Made by a program: the position numbers and the translations under genes. A stretch of DNA of 64,000 nt from Catenulispora sp. MAP5-51. Lineage in GTDB: Bacteria; Actinomycetota; Actinomycetes; Streptomycetales; Catenulisporaceae. Of this stretch, positions 17,442-25,538 are shown piece after piece. Under the pieces are notes generated by a model. The model searched no databases. It saw only the letters and a program-made list of their open reading frames with translations, and was not told the DNA's origin. The DNA lies in contig NZ_JBGCCH010000022.1 of NCBI RefSeq assembly GCF_041261205.1, positions 92,292-156,291 on the forward strand, given 5' to 3'. Numbering within the stretch: the stretch's first letter is position 1; every line of letters begins with the position of its first letter.

Positions 17442-18746
17442 CTACATCGGGAACTGCGGAAGCGATGCCCGCGTGAACACTTCGATCTCCTCTTGGAGGT
17501 CCCGCGCACGCTGGTCCGTGGCGAACTGGTTGAGCGACCGGTGTACCAGGCCGACCGTCGAGACGATGTCCGCGACCCGCTGTTCCGGTGCCAGCTGGAA
17601 GACCGGGCGCAGCGGTTCGGCGGCACCGTCGAGTTCGCCCAGGGACAGTCGCGCCAAAGCCAGGCTGACCTGGGAGTCGGCCAGGCAGTTGTAGTCCCAG
17701 TCCGCGTCGTTCTCGTCCCCATAGGCATCGACCGCCAGGCTCGCGGTGTCTCGTGCGGCTTCCGCGAGGTCGGGCAGCGTCGCCATGGCCCGCGCGGAGT
17801 AGTACAGATGCTTGGGCCGGCCGAACGTGCAGGGGCCGCCGAATTCGTCCAGGTCGCTCGGCGTCGTGCTCTCATACACGTCGTCGGCCGTGCGGATCAG
17901 GGAGCGGACTTGTTCGGTGTTGCCCAGCGCCGCCCAGGCTCGGGCCTGGCTCGCGTGGAGCCAGGAGACGGTTGATCCGATGCCGTCCTGCGCGAAGGCG
18001 GCTCCGGACTGCGCATAGCTCAGGGATTGGCGCGGCCGTCCCGCCCAGAAGGAGAGGTATGACTGAATGCCTCTGATCCAGGCACGCAGTCCGTTGTGGT
18101 CGGCGTACTCGGCCCAGACGAAACCGCTGCGGGAGTGGTCCATCGCGATCGTCGGCTTGCCGAGATCGTTGCCGACGTGGGCGAGTATCCCCGAGACCAC
18201 CGCGGCCAGGAAGTACAGCTGTCTGGCATTGGACGGCTTCTGCCGCAGCTCCAGGGACGCCAGGATGGTGTCCTGAACGCCGACGAGCCGGCCGAGGATC
18301 ATCGGGACCGGGGTGCGCTGGAACACCGCGGCCAGCTCGCGCACCTCGTCTTCGAGCCGGTCGATGACCTCGGGGCTGGTGACCAGCTGCTTGGTGAGGC
18401 TGAAGTCCCGCGATCGCTCCGCTGCCATGGTCAGCAACTCCACATCGGATTGGGGGGCTGTCACCGCGGCCGACGCGGCATCGTCCTCGGGGTTCCATGG
18501 TTGCAGGAGTTCGCCGACCGGCCTGCCGAACATCGCCTGAAGGATGCGACGAGTCGCCGGCGTCGTGCCGAGCCGCTCCCCCGACGCCAGACGCCGCAAA
18601 TGCCGGGCCGTGATGGACACGCCCCGCTCATCGAGCTGCCGCGCCTTCCTTTCGAAATCGGCGGCGATCTCTTCATAGGTCCGGTCTTGTGCGCGAAGCA
18701 GATGCTCCAGGACTGTACGGGGATCTTGCGAGTCGCGCCCGGCCAT
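17442..18746 (-). CDS. XRE-type HTH regulator with C-terminal TPR-like helices
   Basis: 434 residues from ATG 18746, chosen for GGAGG five bases upstream. Residues about 10-75 form an XRE-like HTH (TYEEIAADFERKARQLDERGVSITARHLRRLASGERLGTTPATRRILQAMFG), followed by a long helical TPR-like region (SWLHASQARAWAALGNTEQVRSLIRTAD; LALARLSLGELDGAAEPL). This architecture is common in Streptomyces and often controls nearby secondary-metabolite or developmental genes. Divergent from a small membrane protein gene over 192 bases containing TTGTGG-T-CCACAA. It may regulate the cluster at 20-28 kb; that is inference. Confidence 0.85.
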   Translation of the reverse strand: MAGRDSQDPRTVLEHLLRAQDRTYEEIAADFERKARQLDERGVSITARHLRRLASGERLGTTPATRRILQAMFGRPVGELLQPWNPEDDAASAAVTAPQSDVELLTMAAERSRDFSLTKQLVTSPEVIDRLEDEVRELAAVFQRTPVPMILGRLVGVQDTILASLELRQKPSNARQLYFLAAVVSGILAHVGNDLGKPTIAMDHSRSGFVWAEYADHNGLRAWIRGIQSYLSFWAGRPRQSLSYAQSGAAFAQDGIGSTVSWLHASQARAWAALGNTEQVRSLIRTADDVYESTTPSDLDEFGGPCTFGRPKHLYYSARAMATLPDLAEAARDTASLAVDAYGDENDADWDYNCLADSQVSLALARLSLGELDGAAEPLRPVFQLAPEQRVADIVSTVGLVHRSLNQFATDQRARDLQEEIEVFTRASLPQFPM

Positions 18747-18818
18747 GGCGACCTCCATCCGTCCATCAAAGGCTACTCCGACAATTGCCGCAAGGCGACG
18801 TTCCACCGCATGGTCCTG

Positions 18819-18831
18819 TTGTGGTCCACAA
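18819..18831. promoter_or_regulatory. 13-bp palindrome between XRE regulator and divergent small gene
   Basis: Perfect palindrome TTGTGG-T-CCACAA in the 192-base divergent region. A plausible operator for the XRE-type regulator on itself and its neighbour; no second copy was seen by eye upstream of the biosynthetic operon. Confidence 0.45.
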
Positions 18832-18938
18832 AAGTCCTGCTCAGGTCCATTCCCGTCCCTGGATGGGTCACGCCGCTCATTACCACCATCGAGGTGGGTG
18901 CTTCCACCAGGAGGCACCGACACCGATAGGGGTGGAAT

Positions 18939-19478
18939 ATGAGCCACCATGACAAAGAACGAGGATACAATTCGCCTGCCCCGGAACGGGATATGGCGAT
19001 CTTCGTTGCCGTCACGAAGGCCGTGGCTTCGGTGGTCCTGACGTTGGGCGCGATCATCGTCGGTCCCGTCTTCAGCGCGAACTGGAACATCGCGATGCGG
19101 TTCGGAACGATCGCGATCCAGCTCGCCGCCGGCATTTGGCGCGCGGGCGCCGGCGACCCGGACAGCCGCCGGGAAAGGCCCCGGAGGCACGATTCCCGGC
19201 CAACCGAGGAAATGCCCTGCGAATCCCCGAATGATCAGACGCAGACCGAAGGGGATTCCCGGGTCACCGATTCCGGATGCCGCGGGCAGCTGCTGATCTC
19301 GGCGGCAAGCACGCTTCGGGCAGCCATCGCCGGCAAGGGACGGGCAGCGATGGCGAGCGCCTCCGCGGCAATGGATCACGGGCGGAGTATTCGGCGCCGG
19401 CACCGGCTCCGAGGCCGAACGCCTGCCGCACCGAAGCAGTTCACCTGGCCCGGAGCCAGGCACGGCAACCGCACGTGA
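18939..19478 (+). CDS. Small hypothetical membrane protein
   Basis: 179 residues from ATG 18939 (MSHHDKERGYNSPAPERDM). Two adjacent hydrophobic stretches at about residues 20-45 and 50-66 (VTKAVASVVLTLGAIIVGPVF; FGTIAIQLAAGIWRAG) suggest a membrane hairpin; the rest is basic, polar and low-complexity. Not recognised. Third-position G/C is high, and a strong terminator lies 33 bases after the stop at 19511-19544, both arguing that it is real. It could also be a shorter protein or partly spurious. Divergent from the XRE-type regulator. Confidence 0.5.
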   Translation: MSHHDKERGYNSPAPERDMAIFVAVTKAVASVVLTLGAIIVGPVFSANWNIAMRFGTIAIQLAAGIWRAGAGDPDSRRERPRRHDSRPTEEMPCESPNDQTQTEGDSRVTDSGCRGQLLISAASTLRAAIAGKGRAAMASASAAMDHGRSIRRRHRLRGRTPAAPKQFTWPGARHGNRT

Positions 19479-19510
19479 TCAAGCGCAAGACTCCGTCGCT
19501 CCTTTGAACA

Positions 19511-19550
19511 GGTCTGATCTGACGCGTCGGCGTCGGATCAGACCTTCTTC
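19511..19550 (+). terminator. Strong hairpin terminator at left border of cluster
   Basis: 15-bp stem GGTCTGATCTGACGC / GCGTCGGATCAGACC (one G-T pair) with a 4-base loop GTCG at 19511-19544, followed by TTCTTC. It ends the transcript of the 18939 gene and separates it from the biosynthetic region. Confidence 0.75.
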
Positions 19551-20092
19551 ACGCGTCGGAAAAACTCCGAGCCGACCCGGCATGGCGCCACGGCCGCCCC
19601 GACTGGCGCAGACGGGCCAACAGACACCCTGACGGCAACGCCTGATCAGTATGCCGGAAAAGACCTGGGCGAGAACTTCATGCCAGTAGTTCGGACAACG
19701 CATGTTTGACCCCTTGGATGCCCAACAATGAATTAAGCACCCTGCGCCACAAGTCGTTTAGAATGATATTCATTCATCCTGTGTACGAATGCCGAAGATC
19801 TCACCTGCACCGACGCGCCATGACGAGGCCGCGGCGCCAGATGGAGTGGCGCGAGGATGTCGCAGGGCTTCGCAAGTCAGCGGGCGAAATCAGCATCACC
19901 ACAGGACCTACCCGCCCCTTCAGCAACAGCCGTTCGACGGGACGGAGCAGTCCACAAGATTCGCCGCTCGGCATCCGAGACAGATGCGCGATTCACCATC
20001 GAGGCAGCGCAAATCGCTGGTACCTTTCCACGAACGCCTTTTACACAGCAGCTTGACATCAGGCAATGATCATACTTTCGTGGAGTTGTTAC
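19551..20092. promoter_or_regulatory. A/T-richer non-coding region upstream of the tRNA-binding-domain gene
   Basis: About 540 bases with no supported gene; the frames open here lack family resemblance and a ribosome site. The composition between about 19680 and 19790 is clearly richer in A/T than neighbouring coding DNA. It holds the palindrome GAATGA-TAT-TCATTC at 19761-19775 with weak promoter-like sequences around it (TTGACC near 19706; TAGAAT just left of the palindrome), and a TTGACA near 20054 shortly before the gene. This is probably the promoter region of the cluster. Confidence 0.45.
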
Positions 20093-20467
20093 ATGACTAG
20101 CGCCCCTGAGACTTTCGTCGCGGCCCCCATCAAGCCGACGATCTCCTACGAAGACCTCGCGAAGGTCGACGTCCGGGTCGGAGCGATCGAACATGTCGAG
20201 GACATGCCCAAGTCCGACAAGCTGGTGCGGCTGACCGTCAACTTCGGCGATCACAAACGGACCATCATCGTCGGGCTGAAGCAGGAGCGGGAGAATCCAG
20301 CCGAGGTCGTCGGGAAGCAGGCGCTGTTCGTCGTCAACCTCGAGCCACGCAAGATGATGGGCGAGATGTCCGAGGGGATGATGTTCGACATCGGCTACCC
20401 GGACAAGGTCACACCGGCGCTGGCGCTGCCGGAACGCGCCGTGCCGAACGGCACGCGCGCCGGCTGA
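20093..20467 (+). CDS. Stand-alone tRNA-binding domain protein (Trbp111/CsaA/MetRS C-terminal type)
   Basis: 124 residues from ATG 20093, with GGAG seven bases upstream; an in-frame ATG at 20066 lacks a ribosome site. The sequence is the OB-fold tRNA-binding domain found at the C terminus of bacterial MetRS and alone in Trbp111 and CsaA: ISYEDLAKVDVRVGAIEHVEDMPKSDKLVRLTVNFG, then IIVGLKQERENPAEVVGKQALFVVNLEPRKMMGEMSEGMM, with the family NLEPRKMMG-x-SEGM intact. Known relatives bind the tRNA elbow or act as chaperones. Here it sits just ahead of a MetRS-like biosynthetic enzyme, so I suggest it assists that enzyme; a separate chaperone role cannot be excluded. Confidence 0.85.
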   Translation: MTSAPETFVAAPIKPTISYEDLAKVDVRVGAIEHVEDMPKSDKLVRLTVNFGDHKRTIIVGLKQERENPAEVVGKQALFVVNLEPRKMMGEMSEGMMFDIGYPDKVTPALALPERAVPNGTRAG

Positions 20468-20536
20468 GGCAACCATGGGCGCTCGATGGCTGCCACAGCG
20501 GTCGAGCGATCGGTCCCGGACAACAGACTGAGCGGC

Positions 20537-20568
20537 ACGTCCTCCCAGCGATTCCGCTTGGAGGACGT
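20537..20568 (+). promoter_or_regulatory. Hairpin between tRNA-binding-domain gene and cupin-MetRS gene
   Basis: Inverted repeat with arms ACGTCCTCC-C-AGCG and CGCT-T-GGAGGACGT around loop ATTC: 13 pairs with one mismatch. No T-run follows, so it may be a Rho-assisted terminator, an mRNA-processing hairpin or an attenuator lowering expression of the downstream operon. The right arm also contains GGAGG. Confidence 0.55.
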
Positions 20569-20592
20569 GGCCGTGATCGACTTATCACCCGA

Positions 20593-20611
20593 TGTCTCAC
20601 CCTTTGAGACA
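20593..20611. promoter_or_regulatory. Perfect inverted repeat TGTCTCA-N5-TGAGACA (candidate operator)
   Basis: Two perfect 7-bp arms, TGTCTCA and TGAGACA, with a 5-base spacer CCCTT, 141 bases before the cupin-MetRS start. Symmetry and size fit a dimeric regulator site; it could also form a small RNA hairpin. No promoter motif is obvious near it. Confidence 0.45.
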
Positions 20612-20751
20612 TTTCACCCCTCCCGCTAGACCTGGGGTGCCCCTTGCACTAGACCGGCAGTAGCGGGGCCCCGACTTTGAGTAGCGCACGAGCGTCTGCC
20701 AGAGCCATCGGCCCACGGTCGACAGTCATCGACGAAGGCTCCTGATGCTCA

Positions 20752-23082
20752 ATGATTCACAGGTCATTTGATCGGGCAGCAGTCGGCACGGGGGGACATG
20801 ATCAGGTCCTGTCGTCAGCGGACATCGAAGGACTCCCGTTCCAGCTCATCTACGGGAGCCTGGCTTCAGGGGCGGAAGCAGAACTCTGTGACACCTCCAG
20901 CGACGAGGTCCTCTTCGTCCTGTCCGGCACGGGGAACCTGACCGAATCATCTGGCCGCTTTCACCCGCTCTCACCCGGCGACGCCGTTCACGTCGCGCGC
21001 GAGTCAGGGTGCGTACTTCGCGCAGAAGACACCGATGCAGTGGACTTCGTGCGCGCGACATGGGACAGATCGGCCACCACGCAGGCGGCATGCGGGGTGC
21101 GTACGTTTGATCGCGCCGCGATGGACTGGGCGTACGAGATGCGTATCCAGCATCTCTTTGACGAGGCGGACATCCCCGGCCTGCCGTTCGGCAGTGTCTT
21201 CGGCTCGGTGGACCCTCACACGACGTCGAAGTACCACCGCCAGCAGGATGGCGAGATCTTCCTGGCCCTCGGCGGCCGCGCCGAGATCCGGTCGGGCGCG
21301 GCATCGATCGAGATCGGGGCCGGCGACCTGGTGTACTTGACGCCCTTCGACGTCCACGGAATTCGCAATACGGCCGACGAGCCTTTCAACCTGGTGTCGA
21401 TCTACTGGGACGACAGCGACACCGCCGCCGCACGACTGGCCGCTCATCCCCCTCGGCTCGACGTCCCCCACCGGGTCGTGGTCAGCTGCCCGCCTCCGAC
21501 GCCTAACGGAGACCTGCATCTCGGACATTTGGCCGGTCCCTACCTGCGCGCTGACATGTTCGCGCGCGCCCTGCGCACCATGGGCACAGACGTCGCGCTG
21601 GTGACGGGTACCGATGACCACCAGTCTTACGTCGCCACCGAGGCACTGCGCGGCGGGGTCGATACCACGGACCTGGCCGTCGAGGCCGGAGACCGTGTTC
21701 TCGCCACTTTGACCCGGGCCGGCTACACCGCCACGTCCGTCTACCGCCCACTCACGGACGAAGGCTTGCAGGAGCGGATACGAACCCGTTTCGCAGCCCT
21801 CGCCGCGTCCCCTGCGACAAGCTTCAGGTCGGTTCGGACGCCTTGGTGCGCGTCGTGCGGTTGTTCCCTCTATCAATCCTTCGCGGCCGGAAACTGCCCG
21901 CACTGTGGCCAACGATGCGTCGGCGAGATCTGCGAAGCCTGTGGCATGCCCAACGACGCGCGCGATCTCCTCGATCTCGCCTGCGCTCTGTGCGGAGCCG
22001 CCCCGATGTTCCGTGAGGAACCGGCGTTGCTGCTCGACCTGAACGTCTTCGCCGAGGATCTGCGCGATCACCTCGCCGGCCTGGAAGGTGGGAGCGGCCT
22101 GAGACTGCTGGCCAGGCAGCTCGTCGACGCGGGGCTCGGACCGTACCGGATCAGCCGCTCATCGACGTGGGGCATCGCCCTCGATGGCGATCTGTCGGGC
22201 CAGGTCGTCGATCCCTGGGCGGAGTTGGCACTCACCCACCTCGACCAGGCGGCGAGCGTCGACCGTGCCGGGGCCTGGGCCGAGTCCGAGTCCGGGTCCG
22301 GGTCCGGACCCGGATCAGTGACTTTCCTGGGCTACGACAACAGCTTCTATTACGGCGTCCTCATGCCCGCGTTGGCCTTGGCGACAGGGGCCGAGGACGC
22401 GTTGCCGCACGGCTACGTGGTCAACCGTTTTCTTCACCTCGACGGTGAGAAATTCTCGACCAGCCAAGGCCACGCCGTGTGGGCCGACGACGCGCTGGCG
22501 AAGGTTCCGGCCGACGCCGTCCGCTTGGCGCTCCTGCGCGAGGCGCCCGAGGAAGCCGTGGTCGACATCACCGTGGCGCGAGCGAACGCCCTGCACGATC
22601 CGCTGTTGGACGAGATCCGGGAGTGGATCGACGGGTTCGCCGAGCTTCCCGGCGCCGGCGCGATCCCCAGTACCGGCGCGTGGTCTGTGGCCCATCGTGA
22701 GTTCTATCGCGGTGTCTGCCTTCTCACGACGCGTCTGGATGGCTTTCTGGCGGTTGACGCGTTCAGCAGCACCGCCTATGTCGAGACGTTGGAATCGTTC
22801 GTACGCGGTGCGAAACGGTTCCGGAATGCTGAACGGACGCGGCGTCTGCTGGTCGACAAACAGGAGGAGGCGCGTACCAGCGTGGCGTTGGAGTATCTCG
22901 CCGCGAAGGCCTTCGCAGCTCTTTGCTATCCCGTCATGCCGTCGTTCGGGGAGCGGGCATGGCAGGGCCTGGGTCTGCCAGGCGTGCCTGTCCGCCAACA
23001 GGCGTGGTCGTTCATCCCAGCCGGAACACATGCCGACCTGGCCTCGGCACGAGAGCTCGCCGCGCAGTGGCCGAAGTCTTGA
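20752..23082 (+). CDS. Double-cupin / methionyl-tRNA-synthetase-like fusion, predicted hydrazine (N-N bond) synthetase
   Basis: 776 residues. Residues about 10-105 form a first cupin lacking the metal His residues; about 117-220 a second cupin with candidate ligands H162, E168 and H202. Residues about 236-776 are a class I MetRS-like domain: HLGH at 256-259, four CxxC pairs (366/369, 382/385, 394/397, 411/414) as zinc knuckles, and KFSTS at 567-571 in place of KMSKS. Cupin-MetRS proteins of the Spb40 type (s56-p1 pathway; relatives in triacsin, formycin and pyrazofurin clusters) activate an amino acid, esterify it to the hydroxyl of N6-hydroxylysine and rearrange the ester to an N-N bond. The two expected partner enzymes follow at once. 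Housekeeping MetRS is unlikely: it has no cupins and lies elsewhere in genomes. Which amino acid is used is not predictable. Confidence 0.9.
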   Translation: MIHRSFDRAAVGTGGHDQVLSSADIEGLPFQLIYGSLASGAEAELCDTSSDEVLFVLSGTGNLTESSGRFHPLSPGDAVHVARESGCVLRAEDTDAVDFVRATWDRSATTQAACGVRTFDRAAMDWAYEMRIQHLFDEADIPGLPFGSVFGSVDPHTTSKYHRQQDGEIFLALGGRAEIRSGAASIEIGAGDLVYLTPFDVHGIRNTADEPFNLVSIYWDDSDTAAARLAAHPPRLDVPHRVVVSCPPPTPNGDLHLGHLAGPYLRADMFARALRTMGTDVALVTGTDDHQSYVATEALRGGVDTTDLAVEAGDRVLATLTRAGYTATSVYRPLTDEGLQERIRTRFAALAASPATSFRSVRTPWCASCGCSLYQSFAAGNCPHCGQRCVGEICEACGMPNDARDLLDLACALCGAAPMFREEPALLLDLNVFAEDLRDHLAGLEGGSGLRLLARQLVDAGLGPYRISRSSTWGIALDGDLSGQVVDPWAELALTHLDQAASVDRAGAWAESESGSGSGPGSVTFLGYDNSFYYGVLMPALALATGAEDALPHGYVVNRFLHLDGEKFSTSQGHAVWADDALAKVPADAVRLALLREAPEEAVVDITVARANALHDPLLDEIREWIDGFAELPGAGAIPSTGAWSVAHREFYRGVCLLTTRLDGFLAVDAFSSTAYVETLESFVRGAKRFRNAERTRRLLVDKQEEARTSVALEYLAAKAFAALCYPVMPSFGERAWQGLGLPGVPVRQQAWSFIPAGTHADLASARELAAQWPKS

Positions 23083-23098
23083 TGAGAAGGCGGGGACC

Positions 23099-24193
23099 AT
23101 GAAGTCGGGGGGCGGGAGCGGCCGGACCGATGTGACGGCTGAGTACGTGGTCGTGGGGGCGGGGATCACCGGGGCGTCCATCGCGGCGCATCTCGCCGGC
23201 CGCGGCGCCCCGCCGCTCATTCTGGAAGCGGGGCAGCCGGGTTGTGGTGCTACCCGTGTTTCGGGCGGAATGGTGCGTGGATACGATCCCGATCCCACCA
23301 CCGCCGAGCTGGCGAGCAGCAGCATCGCACGTTACGCGGAACCCTCCGGATGGAACACCGGTGTCGCGCCGCTGCATCGGGTCGGCGCTGTGACTCTGGC
23401 CTGGCTCGACCAGTCCGAGGATCTGCGCCGGGCGCAGGGCGAACTGCGCGCGGCTTCCGGCCTGGACGCGCATGTCGTCAGTGACGCCGGCGGGTCGGAG
23501 GTGGCCGGGGTGCGGCTGGCGGGGGCCGTCGCGCTCGTCGAACCGACGGCCGGCTATGTCGATCCGGTGTCAGTGACGCGGCTGTTCGTGCGGCAGGCGG
23601 TTCGAGACGGATCCAGGCTGATGACGGGCACCCGGCTCGAAGCGGTTTCCGGGACGGGCGGCAGGATTCTGCTTCGCTGCGCCGGGCTCACCGTCCGTGC
23701 GCGCATCGTCGTCCTGGCGCTCGGTGGTTGGACCAGTCGGCCACCGAGCGGTGTCCACGTGGTCGGAGCGCTGATCGGCACACGATCGATTCAGGCCTGT
23801 GTGATACGCCGCCCGATCGGCGTTCCGCCGCACACCACGTTCGTGGATCTGCGTACCGGGTGCTATGGGAGGCCGATGACGGGACGCCGGTCTCTGATCG
23901 GTTTCCCGCTCACGGTCTGGGGTGTGGATCCCGATTCGGACCCGGCGGCCGACATCGGCCACCATCGACGCACTTTGGAGGAGGTTCGGCGCTTTCTGCC
24001 CTGGGTCCCCCGAGGGCAGACCGTTCGGCTGGTCCGTTCGTTCGACGGCTACTGCGACAAGGCCGATCTGTTGCTGCGCACCCGGTCTCCCGGCGTGTGG
24101 TCCGTCAGGGTCGGCAACGGAGGCGGCGTACGTGTCGCGCCGGAGTTGGGCAGGAGGGTTGCCGAGCAACTGCTGGCGCGCCCTGACGCTTGA
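23099..24193 (+). CDS. FAD-dependent oxidoreductase of the D-amino-acid/glycine oxidase family
   Basis: 364 residues from ATG 23099, 16 bases after the cupin-MetRS stop. The FAD-binding Rossmann motif is EYVVVGAGITGASIAAHLAGRG, followed by the DAO-type segment CGATRVSGGMVRGYDPDP and a C-terminal FAD contact region (GVWSVRVGNGGGVRVAPELGRRVAEQLL). In the s56-p1 pathway an enzyme of this family oxidatively cleaves the lysine-hydrazine-amino-acid adduct into a hydrazino acid and 2-aminoadipate 6-semialdehyde (allysine). Position between the N-N synthetase and the N-hydroxylase supports that role here. The exact substrate depends on which amino acid the synthetase couples. Confidence 0.88.
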   Translation: MKSGGGSGRTDVTAEYVVVGAGITGASIAAHLAGRGAPPLILEAGQPGCGATRVSGGMVRGYDPDPTTAELASSSIARYAEPSGWNTGVAPLHRVGAVTLAWLDQSEDLRRAQGELRAASGLDAHVVSDAGGSEVAGVRLAGAVALVEPTAGYVDPVSVTRLFVRQAVRDGSRLMTGTRLEAVSGTGGRILLRCAGLTVRARIVVLALGGWTSRPPSGVHVVGALIGTRSIQACVIRRPIGVPPHTTFVDLRTGCYGRPMTGRRSLIGFPLTVWGVDPDSDPAADIGHHRRTLEEVRRFLPWVPRGQTVRLVRSFDGYCDKADLLLRTRSPGVWSVRVGNGGGVRVAPELGRRVAEQLLARPDA

Positions 24194-24224
24194 GAACGCA
24201 GAATCGCACGAGGGAGGGTGATGT

Positions 24225-25538
24225 ATGCGTGCGAAATGCTACGACCTGGTGGGGATCGGATTCGGTCCAGCGAATATCGCACTCGCGATCGCTCTGGAGG
24301 AAGCCCTCGAGACCGACCCCGCCCTGACGGCGGTATCGGCACGGTTCGTCGAAGCCGACGAGGATCCCGTGTGGCAGGGCGGCATGCTGCTCGACGGCTC
24401 CAACATCCAGAACAATCCCATCCGGGACCTGGTCACCTTGCGCAATCCTCGGAGCCGCTACAGCTTCATCAACTACCTGCACAAGTGCGGGCGCCTGCTG
24501 GAGCACCTCAACCTGCCTGGGGAGTTCCCCCTGCGCAAGGAGTACGCGCAGTACATCGCCTGGGTTCGACACCACTTCGACGACCTCGTCGACTACGGCC
24601 ACCGTGTGGTGAGCATCGAGGTCGTCGAGCACGAGGACGCTCCGGCCTACCAGGTCCTGACCGAACGCGGGCTGCGGCTTCTGGGCCGAACGCTGGTCAT
24701 CGGCACCGGTCGGGCACCCCATATCCCCGTCCCCTTCGACGAGCTGAGGGACGACCGCGTGTTCCATGCCGGGGACTACCTCTACCGACTCGCGGATCGA
24801 GCCGCGGAGCCCGGGACGGTTGTCGTCGTCGGCGGAAGCCAGAGTGCCGTGGAGATCACCCTGGACCTCACCCGGCGCTTTCCGGCCGCCCGGATCCACA
24901 ACTACACGCGGTCTTTCGGTTTGAAGCTCAAGGACACCAGCCCGTTCAGTGAGGAGGCGTTCTTCCCGAGCTTCACCGACTACTACTTCCGTGCTTCGCG
25001 GGTCAGCAAGACGAACCTGGACGCCTACCTGCGGCCGACGAACTACTCGTCCATCGACGCCGACGTCCTGCACGAGCTCTACCTCCAGTGTTATGAGCAG
25101 CAACTGGACGGCCGGCAGCGGGTGTTCGTCCACACCAACCGCCAGGTGATCGATGTCGCCGCCACCCCGGGCTCGGTCTGCCTGACAGTCGCGGAAGTCC
25201 ACACCGGCGAACGGGAGGAGTTGGAGACAGACCTGGTCGTCCTGGCAACCGGGTTCCTGGACATCGGTCCGGGGCCCGGCCGGGAACCGGTTCCGGCTTT
25301 GATGTCCGGACTGGCCGGGCGCCTTCAGTTCGACGACGCCGGCTACCTGGCGATCGACGAGGGATACCGGGTCCTTCCGGCAGACGACGGCCTGCCTCCC
25401 CTGTTCCTCAACGGATTGTGCGAGACCACGCATGGAATCGGCGACGCGGGTTCCTTCAGCCTGCTGTCGCTGCGCGCCGCCGTACTGGGCGAGCGGGTTC
25501 GGATGCTCGCCGCCCAGCCGCAGCACAGCTCGACATGA
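24225..25538 (+). CDS. L-lysine N6-monooxygenase / ornithine N5-monooxygenase family (SidA/IucD/PvdA)
   Basis: 437 residues, with GGGAGG upstream of ATG 24225. FAD site GIGFGPAN at residues 10-17; the family block IRDLVTLRNPRSRYSFINYL at about 66-85; NADPH site VVGGSQSA at 201-208; DTSPFSEEAFFPSFTDYYF; and LATGF near 345. It uses O2 and NADPH to hydroxylate the side-chain amine of lysine or ornithine. Siderophore use is possible for the family, but no NRPS or IucA/IucC-type gene is nearby, and the cupin-MetRS/DAO pair points to N6-hydroxylysine for N-N bond formation. Its stop overlaps a short downstream reading frame as ATGA. Confidence 0.9.
   Translation: MRAKCYDLVGIGFGPANIALAIALEEALETDPALTAVSARFVEADEDPVWQGGMLLDGSNIQNNPIRDLVTLRNPRSRYSFINYLHKCGRLLEHLNLPGEFPLRKEYAQYIAWVRHHFDDLVDYGHRVVSIEVVEHEDAPAYQVLTERGLRLLGRTLVIGTGRAPHIPVPFDELRDDRVFHAGDYLYRLADRAAEPGTVVVVGGSQSAVEITLDLTRRFPAARIHNYTRSFGLKLKDTSPFSEEAFFPSFTDYYFRASRVSKTNLDAYLRPTNYSSIDADVLHELYLQCYEQQLDGRQRVFVHTNRQVIDVAATPGSVCLTVAEVHTGEREELETDLVVLATGFLDIGPGPGREPVPALMSGLAGRLQFDDAGYLAIDEGYRVLPADDGLPPLFLNGLCETTHGIGDAGSFSLLSLRAAVLGERVRMLAAQPQHSST

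Noticed and set aside
19706..20056. Plus-strand frame of 116 codons before the OB-fold gene
   Set aside because: No ribosome site, no family similarity, mixed codon use, and it overlaps the likely promoter region.
20468..20751. T-box or SAM-type riboswitch ahead of the MetRS-like gene
   Set aside because: The T-box core AGGGTGGNACCGCG is absent and the hairpins do not form the known multi-stem architectures.
20752..23082. Housekeeping methionyl-tRNA synthetase
   Set aside because: Two N-terminal cupins, a variant KMSKS loop, a low-complexity insertion and operon partners of an N-N pathway; housekeeping MetRS has none of these.
24225..25538. Lysine/ornithine N-hydroxylase as evidence of a siderophore cluster
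   Set aside because: No NRPS, IucA/IucC-type synthetase, acyltransferase or siderophore transporter lies nearby; the cupin-MetRS and DAO-type partners fit hydrazine formation better.
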